From positions 1 through 27,978 of the forward strand of contig DGYK01000018.1 of NCBI GenBank assembly GCA_002398365.1: DNA of 27,978 nt, given 5' to 3'. Shown one piece after another: positions 1 to 8,354 of the stretch (the first letter of the stretch is position 1; each line of letters starts with the position of its first letter). The position numbers and the translations under genes were made by a program. The DNA comes from Flammeovirgaceae bacterium UBA5008. Its GTDB lineage: Bacteria; Bacteroidota; Bacteroidia; Cytophagales; Cyclobacteriaceae. A model generated the notes under the pieces. It saw only the letters and a program-made list of their open reading frames with translations, did no database searches and was not told where the DNA came from.

Positions 1-740
1 TCTCTATGATTCTAAATGAGTCAGCTATTAAAAAATTAGGCTATACAAATGAGACAGCCGTAGGTAAAAACATTTATTATGATTGGATGGAGAAAAAGTA
101 CACAATGAAGATAATTGGAATAATGAAAGATTTCCATTATCAAAGTCTTCATCAAGAGATCAAACCAATGGCGCTCACCGTTTCACCGACTTTTGCTGGA
201 ACTACTTATTATCTGGTTCTTCATGCAAACACAACCAACTATACAGAATTGATTAAAAGCATCGAAACAACTTGGCATAAAATGAATGCCGACTCTCCGT
301 TTGTATATTCTTTTTTAGATGGCGATTTCCAAAAAAACTATGAACGTGAAGAACGCACCATGTCATTGATCCGCTACTTTACTTTGATTGCGATTATCAT
401 TGCTTCGCTGGGTTTATTTGGGTTGGCCAACTTTACAGCCGAGCAACGATTGAAAGAAATTGGAATCCGGAAGGCGTTGGGAGCAAGCGTGGCCCAAGTG
501 GTGATGCTGTTATCCAAAGATTTTTTGAAGCTGGTAATGTTAGCGATTGTTATGGCTGCACCAATTGGTTACTTCGCGATGGACAAATGGCTACAGAGTT
601 TTGCATACCACATCAACATTTCTGTTGCCGTATTTATAATTGCTGGTGCTTTTGCTATTGCAATTGCGTTGCTCACCATTTCATTTCAATCTGTTAAAGC
701 AGCTATGGCTAACCCGGTAAATAGTTTGAAAGCTGAGTAA
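1..740 (+). CDS. MacB/FtsX-type ABC transporter permease, C-terminal part (5' truncated)
   Basis: This is the C-terminal third of a duplicated MacB-type permease of the inner membrane. The frame is open to the window edge with no stop. The first visible residues (ILNESAIKKLGY) match the interior of the second periplasmic domain in the permeases further along, so the ATG at position 6 is internal. Next come a helix (SLIRYFTLIAIIIASLGLFGLA), the cytoplasmic coupling-loop motif KEIGIRKALGAS, two more membrane helices, and the usual ending SVKAAMANPVNSLKAE. Members of this family use ATP hydrolysis in a partner protein to drive conformational change, exporting substrates or extracting lipoproteins. 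No partner ATPase is visible. The matrixin gene starts about 20 bp downstream on the same strand. The family assignment is firm; the substrate is unknown. Confidence 0.93.
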   Translation, partial: SMILNESAIKKLGYTNETAVGKNIYYDWMEKKYTMKIIGIMKDFHYQSLHQEIKPMALTVSPTFAGTTYYLVLHANTTNYTELIKSIETTWHKMNADSPFVYSFLDGDFQKNYEREERTMSLIRYFTLIAIIIASLGLFGLANFTAEQRLKEIGIRKALGASVAQVVMLLSKDFLKLVMLAIVMAAPIGYFAMDKWLQSFAYHINISVAVFIIAGAFAIAIALLTISFQSVKAAMANPVNSLKAE

Positions 741-760
741 GGCCAGCGATATTTGTTTTG

Positions 761-1408
761 ATGAGTTTTAAGCACTTCTTTCTTTTTGTAATACTAATTT
801 CTGCTTGCGGTCAGGAAAGTAGACGACCGATGTCTGCTTGCAATGATATGCTCAATGCTTGTTCGAATAATGCCAACGCTCCATTTTGTAGGTTTGGGTT
901 TAAGTTTGGCGATCAAAATCCATTTTCACCGGCAGGAGCCTCAGTGCCCGGGCCACACCTAAAGGCGATCGATATTTCCTATAAATTTCAAAGTGCCGGG
1001 CTCACTTTCAATACGCACTCGCAAGATGGAATTGTAAGTGCCGAAATTTCGGAAACAGATAAAGAAGGAATTAGACTACGGTTTGCGATGTGGCAGGCTG
1101 CGTCAAACATTTCTTTTACAGAAAAATTAGTTGCAAATAAAACGGATATAACCGTGATCGTGGCATCTATAGAACAAGGTGGCATTGGCTACCCAGCTTT
1201 TGTAGCAGAGCCTTGCAAACAGATTGCTGGATATTTAATTCTCAATACTAAAAACGGAAATAAACCAAAACTTTCACTTCACGAAATCGGACACGTACTT
1301 GGATTAGGCCATGTGTCGAGCAACAATGTCATGAATCCGAATCAATCGTATGATGAACTCCAGCCAGGAGACATTGCAGGCGTTCAGAGTATTTATGGAG
1401 TTAAGTAG
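761..1408 (+). CDS. Matrixin-like zinc metalloprotease lipoprotein
   Basis: A small secreted zinc protease of the matrixin/metzincin type. The N-terminus is a lipoprotein signal (hydrophobic FFLFVILI, then lipobox ISAC with the lipidated Cys at residue 16), so it is probably anchored to the outer membrane. The zinc site is HEIGHVLGLGH at residues 174-184 (H174, E175, H178, H184), followed by the Met-turn VMNP at M191. A central stretch with many Cys (SACNDMLNAC) is unassigned. A TTG lies directly before the ATG at 761; I chose the ATG because TTG is the weaker start and adds only one residue. At 215 aa the protein is little more than a catalytic domain. It follows the truncated permease by about 20 bp and may be cotranscribed with it. 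Its substrate is unknown. Confidence 0.85.
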   Translation: MSFKHFFLFVILISACGQESRRPMSACNDMLNACSNNANAPFCRFGFKFGDQNPFSPAGASVPGPHLKAIDISYKFQSAGLTFNTHSQDGIVSAEISETDKEGIRLRFAMWQAASNISFTEKLVANKTDITVIVASIEQGGIGYPAFVAEPCKQIAGYLILNTKNGNKPKLSLHEIGHVLGLGHVSSNNVMNPNQSYDELQPGDIAGVQSIYGVK

Positions 1409-1440
1409 CGATTAATTTTTAACAAGAATCGCCCGAGTTT

Positions 1441-1457
1441 GCGAACAATCTGTTCGC
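1441..1457. promoter_or_regulatory. Inverted repeat upstream of padR-1 (possible operator)
   Basis: GCGAAC-aatct-GTTCGC is a perfect 6-bp inverted repeat 100 bp before the padR start. A related half-site (GAACAATTC) follows at 1462. It could be an operator for the PadR protein or nothing; only the symmetry is seen. Confidence 0.3.
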
Positions 1458-1488
1458 CATCGAACAATTCAAATAAAATTATCCTTCT

Positions 1489-1518
1489 AAAACGCGCAAT
1501 TAGCACGTTTTTATTTTT
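1489..1518 (+). terminator. Possible bidirectional terminator between the matrixin gene and padR-1
   Basis: AAAACGCGC (1489-1497) and GCACGTTTT (1503-1511) form a 9-bp stem with one mismatch and a 5-base loop, followed by a T-rich run to 1518. The A-tract on the left arm makes it usable in both directions. It lies 80 bp after the matrixin stop. The stem is short and interrupted, so it may instead be a regulator site for the PadR gene that starts at 1558. Confidence 0.35.
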
Positions 1519-1557
1519 GGCACAATTATTATTACTACAAATAGGAATTAATTCTTT

Positions 1558-1896
1558 ATGAAGAAATATCAATTAGGCGAATTTGAAGAAGTGGTGATGC
1601 TCACCGTAGGCATTTTGTACAATGACGCGTATGGTGTCTCTATCAAAAAAGACATTGAAACACGGCTGAAGCGGACCGTCAGTGTTGGTGCTTTGCAAAC
1701 AGCTCTGAAACGCCTCGAAGACAAAGGTTACCTCAAATCGTTTGAAGGCGAAACTACCGAAGAGCGCGCAGGTCGCCCTAAGAAGTATTTTCAGATCACC
1801 GCTTTAGGTAAAAAGGCAATGGAGTATACCAAAAGTACACGCGATGAATTGTGGAGAGCGATACCGAAAGTAGCGTGGGAGGTGAAAATTGTATAA
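1558..1896 (+). CDS. PadR-family transcriptional regulator (padR-1)
   Basis: A 112-aa winged-helix DNA-binding protein of the PadR family, subfamily 2 size, with only a short C-terminal dimerisation tail. Signature blocks are LGEFEEVVMLTVGILY at the start, AYGVSIKKDIE, VGALQTALKRLEDKGYL (recognition helix and wing entry), and AGRPKKYFQITALGKKA (wing). PadR proteins usually repress the neighbouring membrane-transport gene until a ligand binds. The next gene, 106 bp downstream on the same strand, is a MacB-type permease followed closely by a second, so this is the probable local regulator. The same padR-then-permease order recurs at 10602/12193. The ligand is unknown. Family confidence is high. 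Confidence 0.92.
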   Translation: MKKYQLGEFEEVVMLTVGILYNDAYGVSIKKDIETRLKRTVSVGALQTALKRLEDKGYLKSFEGETTEERAGRPKKYFQITALGKKAMEYTKSTRDELWRAIPKVAWEVKIV

Positions 1897-1898
1897 AA

Positions 1899-1987
1899 AT
1901 TGACCAATTGACAAATCAGCAATTGACAATACATGCCTCCAAAACTCACCAACCTTTGTCAATTGTTTTGCTGTCAACTGTCAACTG
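1899..1987. repeat. Cluster of TTGACAA/TTGTCAA heptamers between padR-1 and the permease
   Basis: This 106-bp gap holds CAATTGACAA at 1905-1914 and again at 1920-1929, its reverse complement TTGTCAATTG at 1956-1965, and two tandem copies of CTGTCAA at 1971-1984. The copies on the two sides face each other, so the transcript could fold. It may be a dispersed intergenic repeat or a multi-site operator for the PadR protein; the sequence alone does not decide. Confidence 0.5.
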
Positions 1988-2002
1988 AAAATCAAATAAA
2001 TT

Positions 2003-4645
2003 TTGAAAAACATCAGTAACCATCCACCCACATTCTTTTTAAAATTCTTCCGTTGGTTCTGCCATCCGAAGTTGCAGAAGTACATCGAAGGCGATTTGAT
2101 GGAATTATATGAAGAACGCAAAGTTAAGAGCGGGAAGCTCCAAGCAGATTTAAAATTTGTGAGAGATGTGCTTTTGCTTTTCAGACCAAGTATCATCCGA
2201 CCCATGGAAGGATATCAGAATTTAAACAACTACGGTATGATCAAAAATTATTTTAAGATTAGCCTCCGACAATTAATCAAAAACAAAACATTCACTTTTA
2301 TAAATGTATTTGGTTTGGTGTTGGGCATTTCATTTAGTACGATGCTCTACACCTATGTAAGCAATGAACTTTCATACGATTCCTTTCATCAGAAATCAGA
2401 CCGGATATACAGAGCGCTTTGGGTGAATAAATCCATCCCCGATAATGTCCGCACCTTTGGCAGTATCGTGCCACTGATCGGTCCTGAATTAGTAAACTCG
2501 TTTCCCGAAGTAGAAGAGATGACCCGACTCTTTCAATTTTCCGGCCAGGTGGTGGTGGAAATTGGGGACGCCAACTATAGTGAGCGAAACTGGTTCACGA
2601 CAGAAGAAGCCAACTTTTTTAATGTCTTTGATTTTGATTTCATAGCAGGCGATAAAGCAACCGCGCTGTCTCAATCTTTTTCAGTGGTACTCACCGAGTC
2701 CACCGCAAAAAAATATTTTGGTGACGAAAATGCTATTGGTAAAACCTTTAATCTACAAAACATTGGAGTAGTTAAAGTAACCGGTATTATCAAAGACCTT
2801 CCTAAGAATTCGCACCTGCAATTTGACTTACTGTTTTCTAAAATTCTTGTCACTCAGGATTGGACCGACTATCTGAATAGCTGGCAGGATGTAGGAGCTT
2901 TCACCTATGTGGTATTGAAAGAAGGAAAATCGATTCACGAGGTAGAAGCGAAGATGCCCGCGTTTAGAAAAAAAAATTGGGGGCCTGATCTGGAAAACCG
3001 TGAAATTGCTTTTCAGCCCATTCAGGATATTTATCTGCACTCGGGTGATATTCAAAATGGTGCAGAAAGTGAACAAGGCCAACTTTCGTATGTGTACATT
3101 TTTTCCAGCATGGCGATATTTCTGCTAATCATTGCAGCCATCAATTACATCAACCTCACCACATCTAAAGTTTCTTCGCGTGCCAAAGAAATAGGTATTC
3201 GCAAAGTAGCTGGAGCTGTAAAAACACAACTCATTTTTCAGTTTTTAACAGAGGCTTTTGTCATCACCTTCCTTTCCATGCTGCTGTCATTGGTCATGAT
3301 GAATCTGTGTTTCCCTTTCTTCAATTCAATCACCGGAAAGGACTTTGAACTTACCTTTTCAAACATGGGCGAGTTCATTCCCGCTCTTCTGGCAATTGCT
3401 CTGATCATTGGCATTATAGCAGGAAGCTACCCGGCCTTCTACTTATCAAAACTAAAACCAGTCGCCACGCTCAAAAGCCAGACAGCGTTTACAAAAAGCA
3501 GATTTAATCTCCGTACGTCACTAGTGGTTTTCCAATTTACCATCACCATTGTATTGATTGTAGCTACACTGGTGATCAGCAACCAGATCAACTTCATTCA
3601 AACGAAAGACATCGGCTTCGACAAAGAGCAACTGATGATCATTGATATCAACAGTAGTGCGGTGCGTAACCAGTTTCAGGCGATGAAGAATGAGTTCGCT
3701 AAAATCGCAGGTGTGCAGCAAGTGGCCGTTTCCTCGCGCGTGCCAGGCGAGTGGAAGAACATTCGTCAAGTGTATGCGCGAACCACCAATGAAGCTGGTG
3801 CAAATGCAGACTCGCTGCAGACGTACTTCATGGGGTTTGACGAAGACATGATGAGTACCTATCAACTTCAACTGGCGGCAGGCAGTTTCTTTAAAGGCAC
3901 TGCGGCCGATTCGATGAACGTGGTGATAAATGTGTCAGCAGTAAAGGCCATGAACTTGCAAAATCCGATTGGTACCGTGCTTCAGATTACCACACGCAAT
4001 GGCAAATGGAATGCACAAGTGATTGGTGTGCTGCAGGATTTTAATTTTCAATCGTTGCATCAAAAAATTGCGCCAATCATTATCGGCTATCGCAACAATC
4101 CCGTTCAAGCGATCGATTACTTTACCCTCAAAGTTTCAGGCGATACACAACCGCTCATTGAAGGCGCAGCTAAAGTCTGCGAAAAGTTTGATCCCGAAAC
4201 GCCTGTTGAATATCATTTTCTTACCGAGCAGTTAAACAACTTTTATGTGTCCGAGAAAAAGGCGGGCATGATTTTTCAGATGGCCGGAGCGCTGAGTATA
4301 TTGGTAGCCTGCCTCGGTTTGTTGGGCTTGGCCAATTATCATGTAGAGCGCAAAAGTAAGGAACTTGGCATTCGAAAAATATTAGGCGCAGGTTCGCTCA
4401 ATTTATTTTTGATGGTATCACTTTCGTTTACGCGCCAGGTGGCGCTTGCCTTTGTGTTGGCCTGCCCGTTGGCGTGGTATGTGATGCGCGAGTGGCTAAG
4501 TGCATTTGAGTACCGCATTCCGTTGGGTGCAGGTGTGTTTGTATTGGCCGGTGCGATCGTGTTGCTGTTGGCACTGTTTACAGTGAGTTATCAATCTGTA
4601 AAAGCAGCTATGTTCAATCCGATTGACTCACTTCGCAAAGAGTAA
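2003..4645 (+). CDS. MacB/FtsX-type ABC transporter permease with N-terminal prefix domain (880 aa)
   Basis: A full-length duplicated permease of the inner membrane. Residues 1-75 form a soluble prefix (FFRWFCHPKLQKYIEGDLME) found in Bacteroidota permeases encoded beside PadR regulators. Then come TM1 (about 98-120), a large MacB-like periplasmic domain, a first FtsX core (about 370-480, coupling motif KEIGIRKVAGA), a fifth helix (about 505-528), a second periplasmic domain, and a second FtsX core (about 761-880, motif KELGIRKILGA). It ends in SVKAAMFNPIDSLRKE. The start is a TTG; the prefix homology begins almost at once and no in-frame ATG precedes it, so it is preferred over the ATG at residue 79, which would delete the prefix. 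No ATPase or membrane-fusion gene is adjacent. It probably forms an operon with padR-1 and the next permease. Confidence 0.93.
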   Translation: MKNISNHPPTFFLKFFRWFCHPKLQKYIEGDLMELYEERKVKSGKLQADLKFVRDVLLLFRPSIIRPMEGYQNLNNYGMIKNYFKISLRQLIKNKTFTFINVFGLVLGISFSTMLYTYVSNELSYDSFHQKSDRIYRALWVNKSIPDNVRTFGSIVPLIGPELVNSFPEVEEMTRLFQFSGQVVVEIGDANYSERNWFTTEEANFFNVFDFDFIAGDKATALSQSFSVVLTESTAKKYFGDENAIGKTFNLQNIGVVKVTGIIKDLPKNSHLQFDLLFSKILVTQDWTDYLNSWQDVGAFTYVVLKEGKSIHEVEAKMPAFRKKNWGPDLENREIAFQPIQDIYLHSGDIQNGAESEQGQLSYVYIFSSMAIFLLIIAAINYINLTTSKVSSRAKEIGIRKVAGAVKTQLIFQFLTEAFVITFLSMLLSLVMMNLCFPFFNSITGKDFELTFSNMGEFIPALLAIALIIGIIAGSYPAFYLSKLKPVATLKSQTAFTKSRFNLRTSLVVFQFTITIVLIVATLVISNQINFIQTKDIGFDKEQLMIIDINSSAVRNQFQAMKNEFAKIAGVQQVAVSSRVPGEWKNIRQVYARTTNEAGANADSLQTYFMGFDEDMMSTYQLQLAAGSFFKGTAADSMNVVINVSAVKAMNLQNPIGTVLQITTRNGKWNAQVIGVLQDFNFQSLHQKIAPIIIGYRNNPVQAIDYFTLKVSGDTQPLIEGAAKVCEKFDPETPVEYHFLTEQLNNFYVSEKKAGMIFQMAGALSILVACLGLLGLANYHVERKSKELGIRKILGAGSLNLFLMVSLSFTRQVALAFVLACPLAWYVMREWLSAFEYRIPLGAGVFVLAGAIVLLLALFTVSYQSVKAAMFNPIDSLRKE

Positions 4646-4703
4646 ATGATAAAAATTTGAAGGAACGGATGAGCACCAAAAAGGCCTTTAGAATAACCGA
4701 ATC

Positions 4704-7376
4704 GTGAAAAACGTCAAAAGCTATCCACCCTCCTTGTTTTTAATATTCTTCCGCTGGTTCTGCCATCCGAAGTTGCAGAAGTACATCGAAGGTGATTTGA
4801 TGGAATTATATTATGAACGATTGAAAGAAAAAGGTAAGCGAACAGCCGATCTGAAATTTATGATCGATGTATTGTTGCTCTTTCGGCCGAGCATCATCAA
4901 ACCGGTGGAAGGATATCATCACTTAAATGAATATGGCATGCTTAAGAATTATTTTAAAATCAGTATTCGTACTACCTGGAAATACAAAGTATTTTCCTTC
5001 ATCAACATTTTTGGATTGGCCGTGGCGATGTCGGTAGTGTTGTTGCTTGTGTTAATGTTGAGCGATCAGCATCGATACGATCAATTTCATCCTAAGAAAG
5101 ATCGGGTTTTTCGAATTTTATCCGCTTCATCAACCAGCCGACAGCCTTATGCCTCGAGCCCGTTTCCACTCGCTGCTGCTTTGCGCGAATACCCGGTTAT
5201 TGAAGACGCAACCTTCCTTTCTCCGAATGTGGGTGGGGATGTGCATTATGGACAAACCCAGGCAGAGATGAAGGGGTATTTTGCCGAGCCCTCTTTTTTT
5301 AAAGTATTTGGTTTTGATTTAGAGAAAGGAAACGCTGCAATCGCTTTGGCTAATCCAAACTCAATCGTGATCTCAAGTGAATTGGCTAAACGACTTTTCC
5401 CGTTTGAGGATCCCCTTGGCAAAGTGGTAGAATTTTCGGATCGCCAATTGCCCTTTCCACAGGGCTCGGAAAGTATTGGCGCGCCTCCGGTAAGCTGGGG
5501 ATCATTTACAGTTACAGGAGTACTGAACATTAACCAATATAAATCTCATTTGAAGTTTGATGTACTGATGTCGTCCTCATCAATGCCGCTTTTGTATGCA
5601 GAGAAAAAATTAACTGATGCGAGCCATGACTGGGAGAATTATTTCAAAACGTATACTTATGTATTACTACAAGAAGAAAGAGACAAGGATGAATTAGCAA
5701 CTCTACTGAATGATTTCGTTAAGCGAACGTATGCATCCATCACCTCCGATCAGACCAAAGATTTTGTATTGAGACCTCAGCCGCTCACGGATATTCAATT
5801 AGAGTTACGAGGAAACGACACTAACCAGCGAATGCCGCGCATAGGTTATTACTTCATCGGATTTTTGGCACTAGTTGTTTTAATTTCAGCAACATTAAAT
5901 TATACTAACCTCACTGTAGCGAGGGCACTCACTCGTGCAAAGGAAATTGGTGTGCGCAAAGTAAATGGTGCTTTTCGAAGATCCATTGTATTTCAATTCT
6001 TGAGCGAATCGGTAGTGACTTCCTTGTTGTCTCTTGTTGTTGCGCTGACTTTGTTATTAATTATAAAACCCGCATTCAAAGACCTATGGGTCAATCAATA
6101 TTTGCAGTTTGAATTACCGGAAGAGATTACAACGTATTTCATTTTTGTAGCATTGGCCGTTTGTATCGGAATGATCGCAGGTTTCTATCCGGCTTTGTAT
6201 ATATCTAGGTATGCGCCCAGCAAAGCATTGAAGGGAGAGATAATGGAAAGAAATAGATTTGGATTTCGCAAAACGGTTACTGTTTTTCAATTCGTGATTT
6301 CACTTTTCTTTATTGTCACATCCATCGTGGTGTTTAGTCAGTTTCGCTATTTCATGAATTTCGATTATGGATTCACAGCAACGAACATTGTAAATATTCG
6401 AACACAAGGAAACGATTTTCAGAAATTGAGTAATGAAATGAGTTCTGTTCCAGGAGTTATTTCTATTTCGGGCAGTGATATTATTCCCGCCACGGGCACC
6501 AACAATAGTATTCAGTTTCGTAAGCTGAATACAAATGCCGACTACCATCAGTCCAATATTCTTTTAGCATCACCCTTGTTTATCGACAATTTGAATTTGA
6601 AGATAATTGCGGGGCATGCCTTGCAGGAAAAAGAAGCCGATCGATTTATACTAGTGAACGAATCGGCCGTGAAAAGTTTGGGATATAAAACACCACAAGA
6701 AATAATTGGCGAAAGCTTTGAAACGAAATGGGGAAATGAAACGCTTGAAGTAGCCGGTGTTGTGAAGGACTTCCACTACATGCTTTTGCTGGATGGCAAT
6801 GGAATCGAGCCTCTGTTCATTCGCAATCAACCTCAACAGTTTCAGTTTATCAATGTGAAAATAACTTCAGGCCAAACCAATGCCACGTTGGCCAACATGG
6901 AAACAAAATGGAAACAAGTAGACCCGAGCCATTCATTTCAATATCGATTTTACGAAGATGAACTGACATCCACCCATCAGGCTATTTTTGATTTAGTATT
7001 GATTTTAGGTTTCATCGCATTTCTGGCAGTAGTGATCGCGTGTTTAGGATTGTTAGGCATGACAATTTACACCACCGAACGGAAAACGAAAGAAGTGAGC
7101 ATCCGAAAGGTAATGGGCGCCAGTGAATGGACTTTGATCCGACTATTGTCGCGAGAGTATTTTGTTTTGTTGATGATAGCCATTCTGGTAGGTGCCCCAC
7201 TCAGTTATTTTGCAAACAACTTCTGGCTGCAAACACTTGCCAACCGGGTTGAGTTTAGCTGGGGAATTTTATTGGTGGGTGTCGTCATCTTAGTCGCTTT
7301 GGGATTAATCACAATTGGTTCGCAAACCTGGCGCGCATCCAAACAAAATCCTGCCGATACGCTGAGAATGGATTGA
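4704..7376 (+). CDS. MacB/FtsX-type ABC transporter permease with N-terminal prefix domain (890 aa)
   Basis: A second complete duplicated permease, 58 bp after the previous one and in the same direction. The start codon is GTG at 4704. The prefix (residues 1-75) nearly repeats that of its neighbour, with DNA identity of about 65 of 67 bases at 4745-4811 against 2044-2110, while the rest has diverged strongly. TM1 lies near residues 96-120, the first FtsX core from about 382 (motif KEIGVRKVNGA) and the second from about 764 (motif KEVSIRKVMGA). The first core lacks an acidic-rich tail and the periplasmic domains differ from the neighbour, suggesting a different partner or substrate. It ends in QNPADTLRMD. 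Close spacing suggests cotranscription with 2003-4645. No ATPase is visible. Confidence 0.93.
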   Translation: MKNVKSYPPSLFLIFFRWFCHPKLQKYIEGDLMELYYERLKEKGKRTADLKFMIDVLLLFRPSIIKPVEGYHHLNEYGMLKNYFKISIRTTWKYKVFSFINIFGLAVAMSVVLLLVLMLSDQHRYDQFHPKKDRVFRILSASSTSRQPYASSPFPLAAALREYPVIEDATFLSPNVGGDVHYGQTQAEMKGYFAEPSFFKVFGFDLEKGNAAIALANPNSIVISSELAKRLFPFEDPLGKVVEFSDRQLPFPQGSESIGAPPVSWGSFTVTGVLNINQYKSHLKFDVLMSSSSMPLLYAEKKLTDASHDWENYFKTYTYVLLQEERDKDELATLLNDFVKRTYASITSDQTKDFVLRPQPLTDIQLELRGNDTNQRMPRIGYYFIGFLALVVLISATLNYTNLTVARALTRAKEIGVRKVNGAFRRSIVFQFLSESVVTSLLSLVVALTLLLIIKPAFKDLWVNQYLQFELPEEITTYFIFVALAVCIGMIAGFYPALYISRYAPSKALKGEIMERNRFGFRKTVTVFQFVISLFFIVTSIVVFSQFRYFMNFDYGFTATNIVNIRTQGNDFQKLSNEMSSVPGVISISGSDIIPATGTNNSIQFRKLNTNADYHQSNILLASPLFIDNLNLKIIAGHALQEKEADRFILVNESAVKSLGYKTPQEIIGESFETKWGNETLEVAGVVKDFHYMLLLDGNGIEPLFIRNQPQQFQFINVKITSGQTNATLANMETKWKQVDPSHSFQYRFYEDELTSTHQAIFDLVLILGFIAFLAVVIACLGLLGMTIYTTERKTKEVSIRKVMGASEWTLIRLLSREYFVLLMIAILVGAPLSYFANNFWLQTLANRVEFSWGILLVGVVILVALGLITIGSQTWRASKQNPADTLRMD

Positions 7377-7495
7377 AAAAATCGTAATGACGGGCAGCCA
7401 AACCCCAAATGACGGGTAAAAGGCGGGCAAAAACGGAATCTTCTGGTTCCTACATGCCCGTTAAACGCGTAACATTGTGCTTCAATAAAATGGTT

Positions 7496-8320
7496 ATGCA
7501 ACAACCCGAATTAGGCAAACGACTGACCGCTTTACGCAAAGAGCGAAACCTAACCCAGGAAGAACTGGTAGAAAAAAGCCACGTAAGTGTGCGCACCATT
7601 CAGCGCATCGAAGCGGGCGAAGTTTTGCCGCGCGTTTCTACGATTCGTATTTTATTGAACGCACTTGGAGAGGACTACGAATCATTTTTAACCACAAACC
7701 AAGTGATGGAAACACCCAAAACCAATTTGCCAACGGCAAATCGCAACAACCTGCTCATCGCAGTCATAGCCGGAGCACTTTATTTAATCGCTGAAATTAT
7801 TCTGGGCACACTCGATATCCTATGGATGGAGGGGGGCCGCAACTGGGGCTTTCGTATGAATGCCACTTATATCACGCTGACCTGTGTGATGGTGGTTGCG
7901 TATATTTTTTTTGCACGAGGGTTCATTGCGCTCAGCAATGTATTTGAAAACACGCTGTTGAAAGTGGCCGCTTACCTATTAATGATCGGCACTTTAGCAA
8001 GTGCAGTTTTAGATGTATCCACTCTTTCGGTGGAAAGCTTTGAAACCATTTGGATTCCATACGCACTTTTGGCTGTCATTATGGGTGCAATATCAATTGT
8101 ATTTGGAATGGCGTTGATCCAACTTCAGGATGGAATGGGTGAGTTATCACGCATTGCAGGAGTACTCGAAATCATATTGGGCTGCATACTGGTAACCGTG
8201 GTATTGTTCTTTGTGTCCTATATCATATTAATACCCGCTACCGTTCTGGAGATTATCATTCTCTATCGCGGCTACGAATATCTTTCAAAACCCACTGAGC
8301 CAACCCCTCAACTCGGTTAA
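7496..8320 (+). CDS. HTH_XRE regulator with multi-span membrane C-terminus
   Basis: The N-terminal 65 residues form an XRE/Cro-type helix-turn-helix (LGKRLTALRKERNLTQEELV, then SHVSVRTIQRIEAGEVLPR). After a short linker the protein has about six hydrophobic segments of 20 or more residues each, so the DNA-binding domain is probably tethered to the inner membrane. The frame opens further upstream at 7409, but the family start (M-QQPELGKRL) corresponds to the ATG at 7496; an ATG at 7490 is equally possible. A near-consensus Bacteroidota -7 box, TAACATTG at 7470-7477, sits just ahead and favours these later starts. It is followed 34 bp later by a BAAT-like hydrolase. The signal sensed by the membrane domain is unknown. 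The paralogous regulator at 9320 has the same HTH core. Confidence 0.85.
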   Translation: MQQPELGKRLTALRKERNLTQEELVEKSHVSVRTIQRIEAGEVLPRVSTIRILLNALGEDYESFLTTNQVMETPKTNLPTANRNNLLIAVIAGALYLIAEIILGTLDILWMEGGRNWGFRMNATYITLTCVMVVAYIFFARGFIALSNVFENTLLKVAAYLLMIGTLASAVLDVSTLSVESFETIWIPYALLAVIMGAISIVFGMALIQLQDGMGELSRIAGVLEIILGCILVTVVLFFVSYIILIPATVLEIIILYRGYEYLSKPTEPTPQLG

Positions 8321-8354
8321 TTTCCATATCCTCTAACTACTAAACTCTTTTTTT

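Noticed and set aside
7386..7460. Repeated AATGACGGG and ACGGGCA/TGCCCGT before the first HTH gene as an operator
   Set aside because: The copies are short and widely spaced; I cannot separate them from chance.
7409..7495. N-terminal extension of the first HTH regulator from the ATG at 7409
   Set aside because: The added 29 residues resemble no family N-terminus, and the likely promoter box at 7470-7477 lies inside them.
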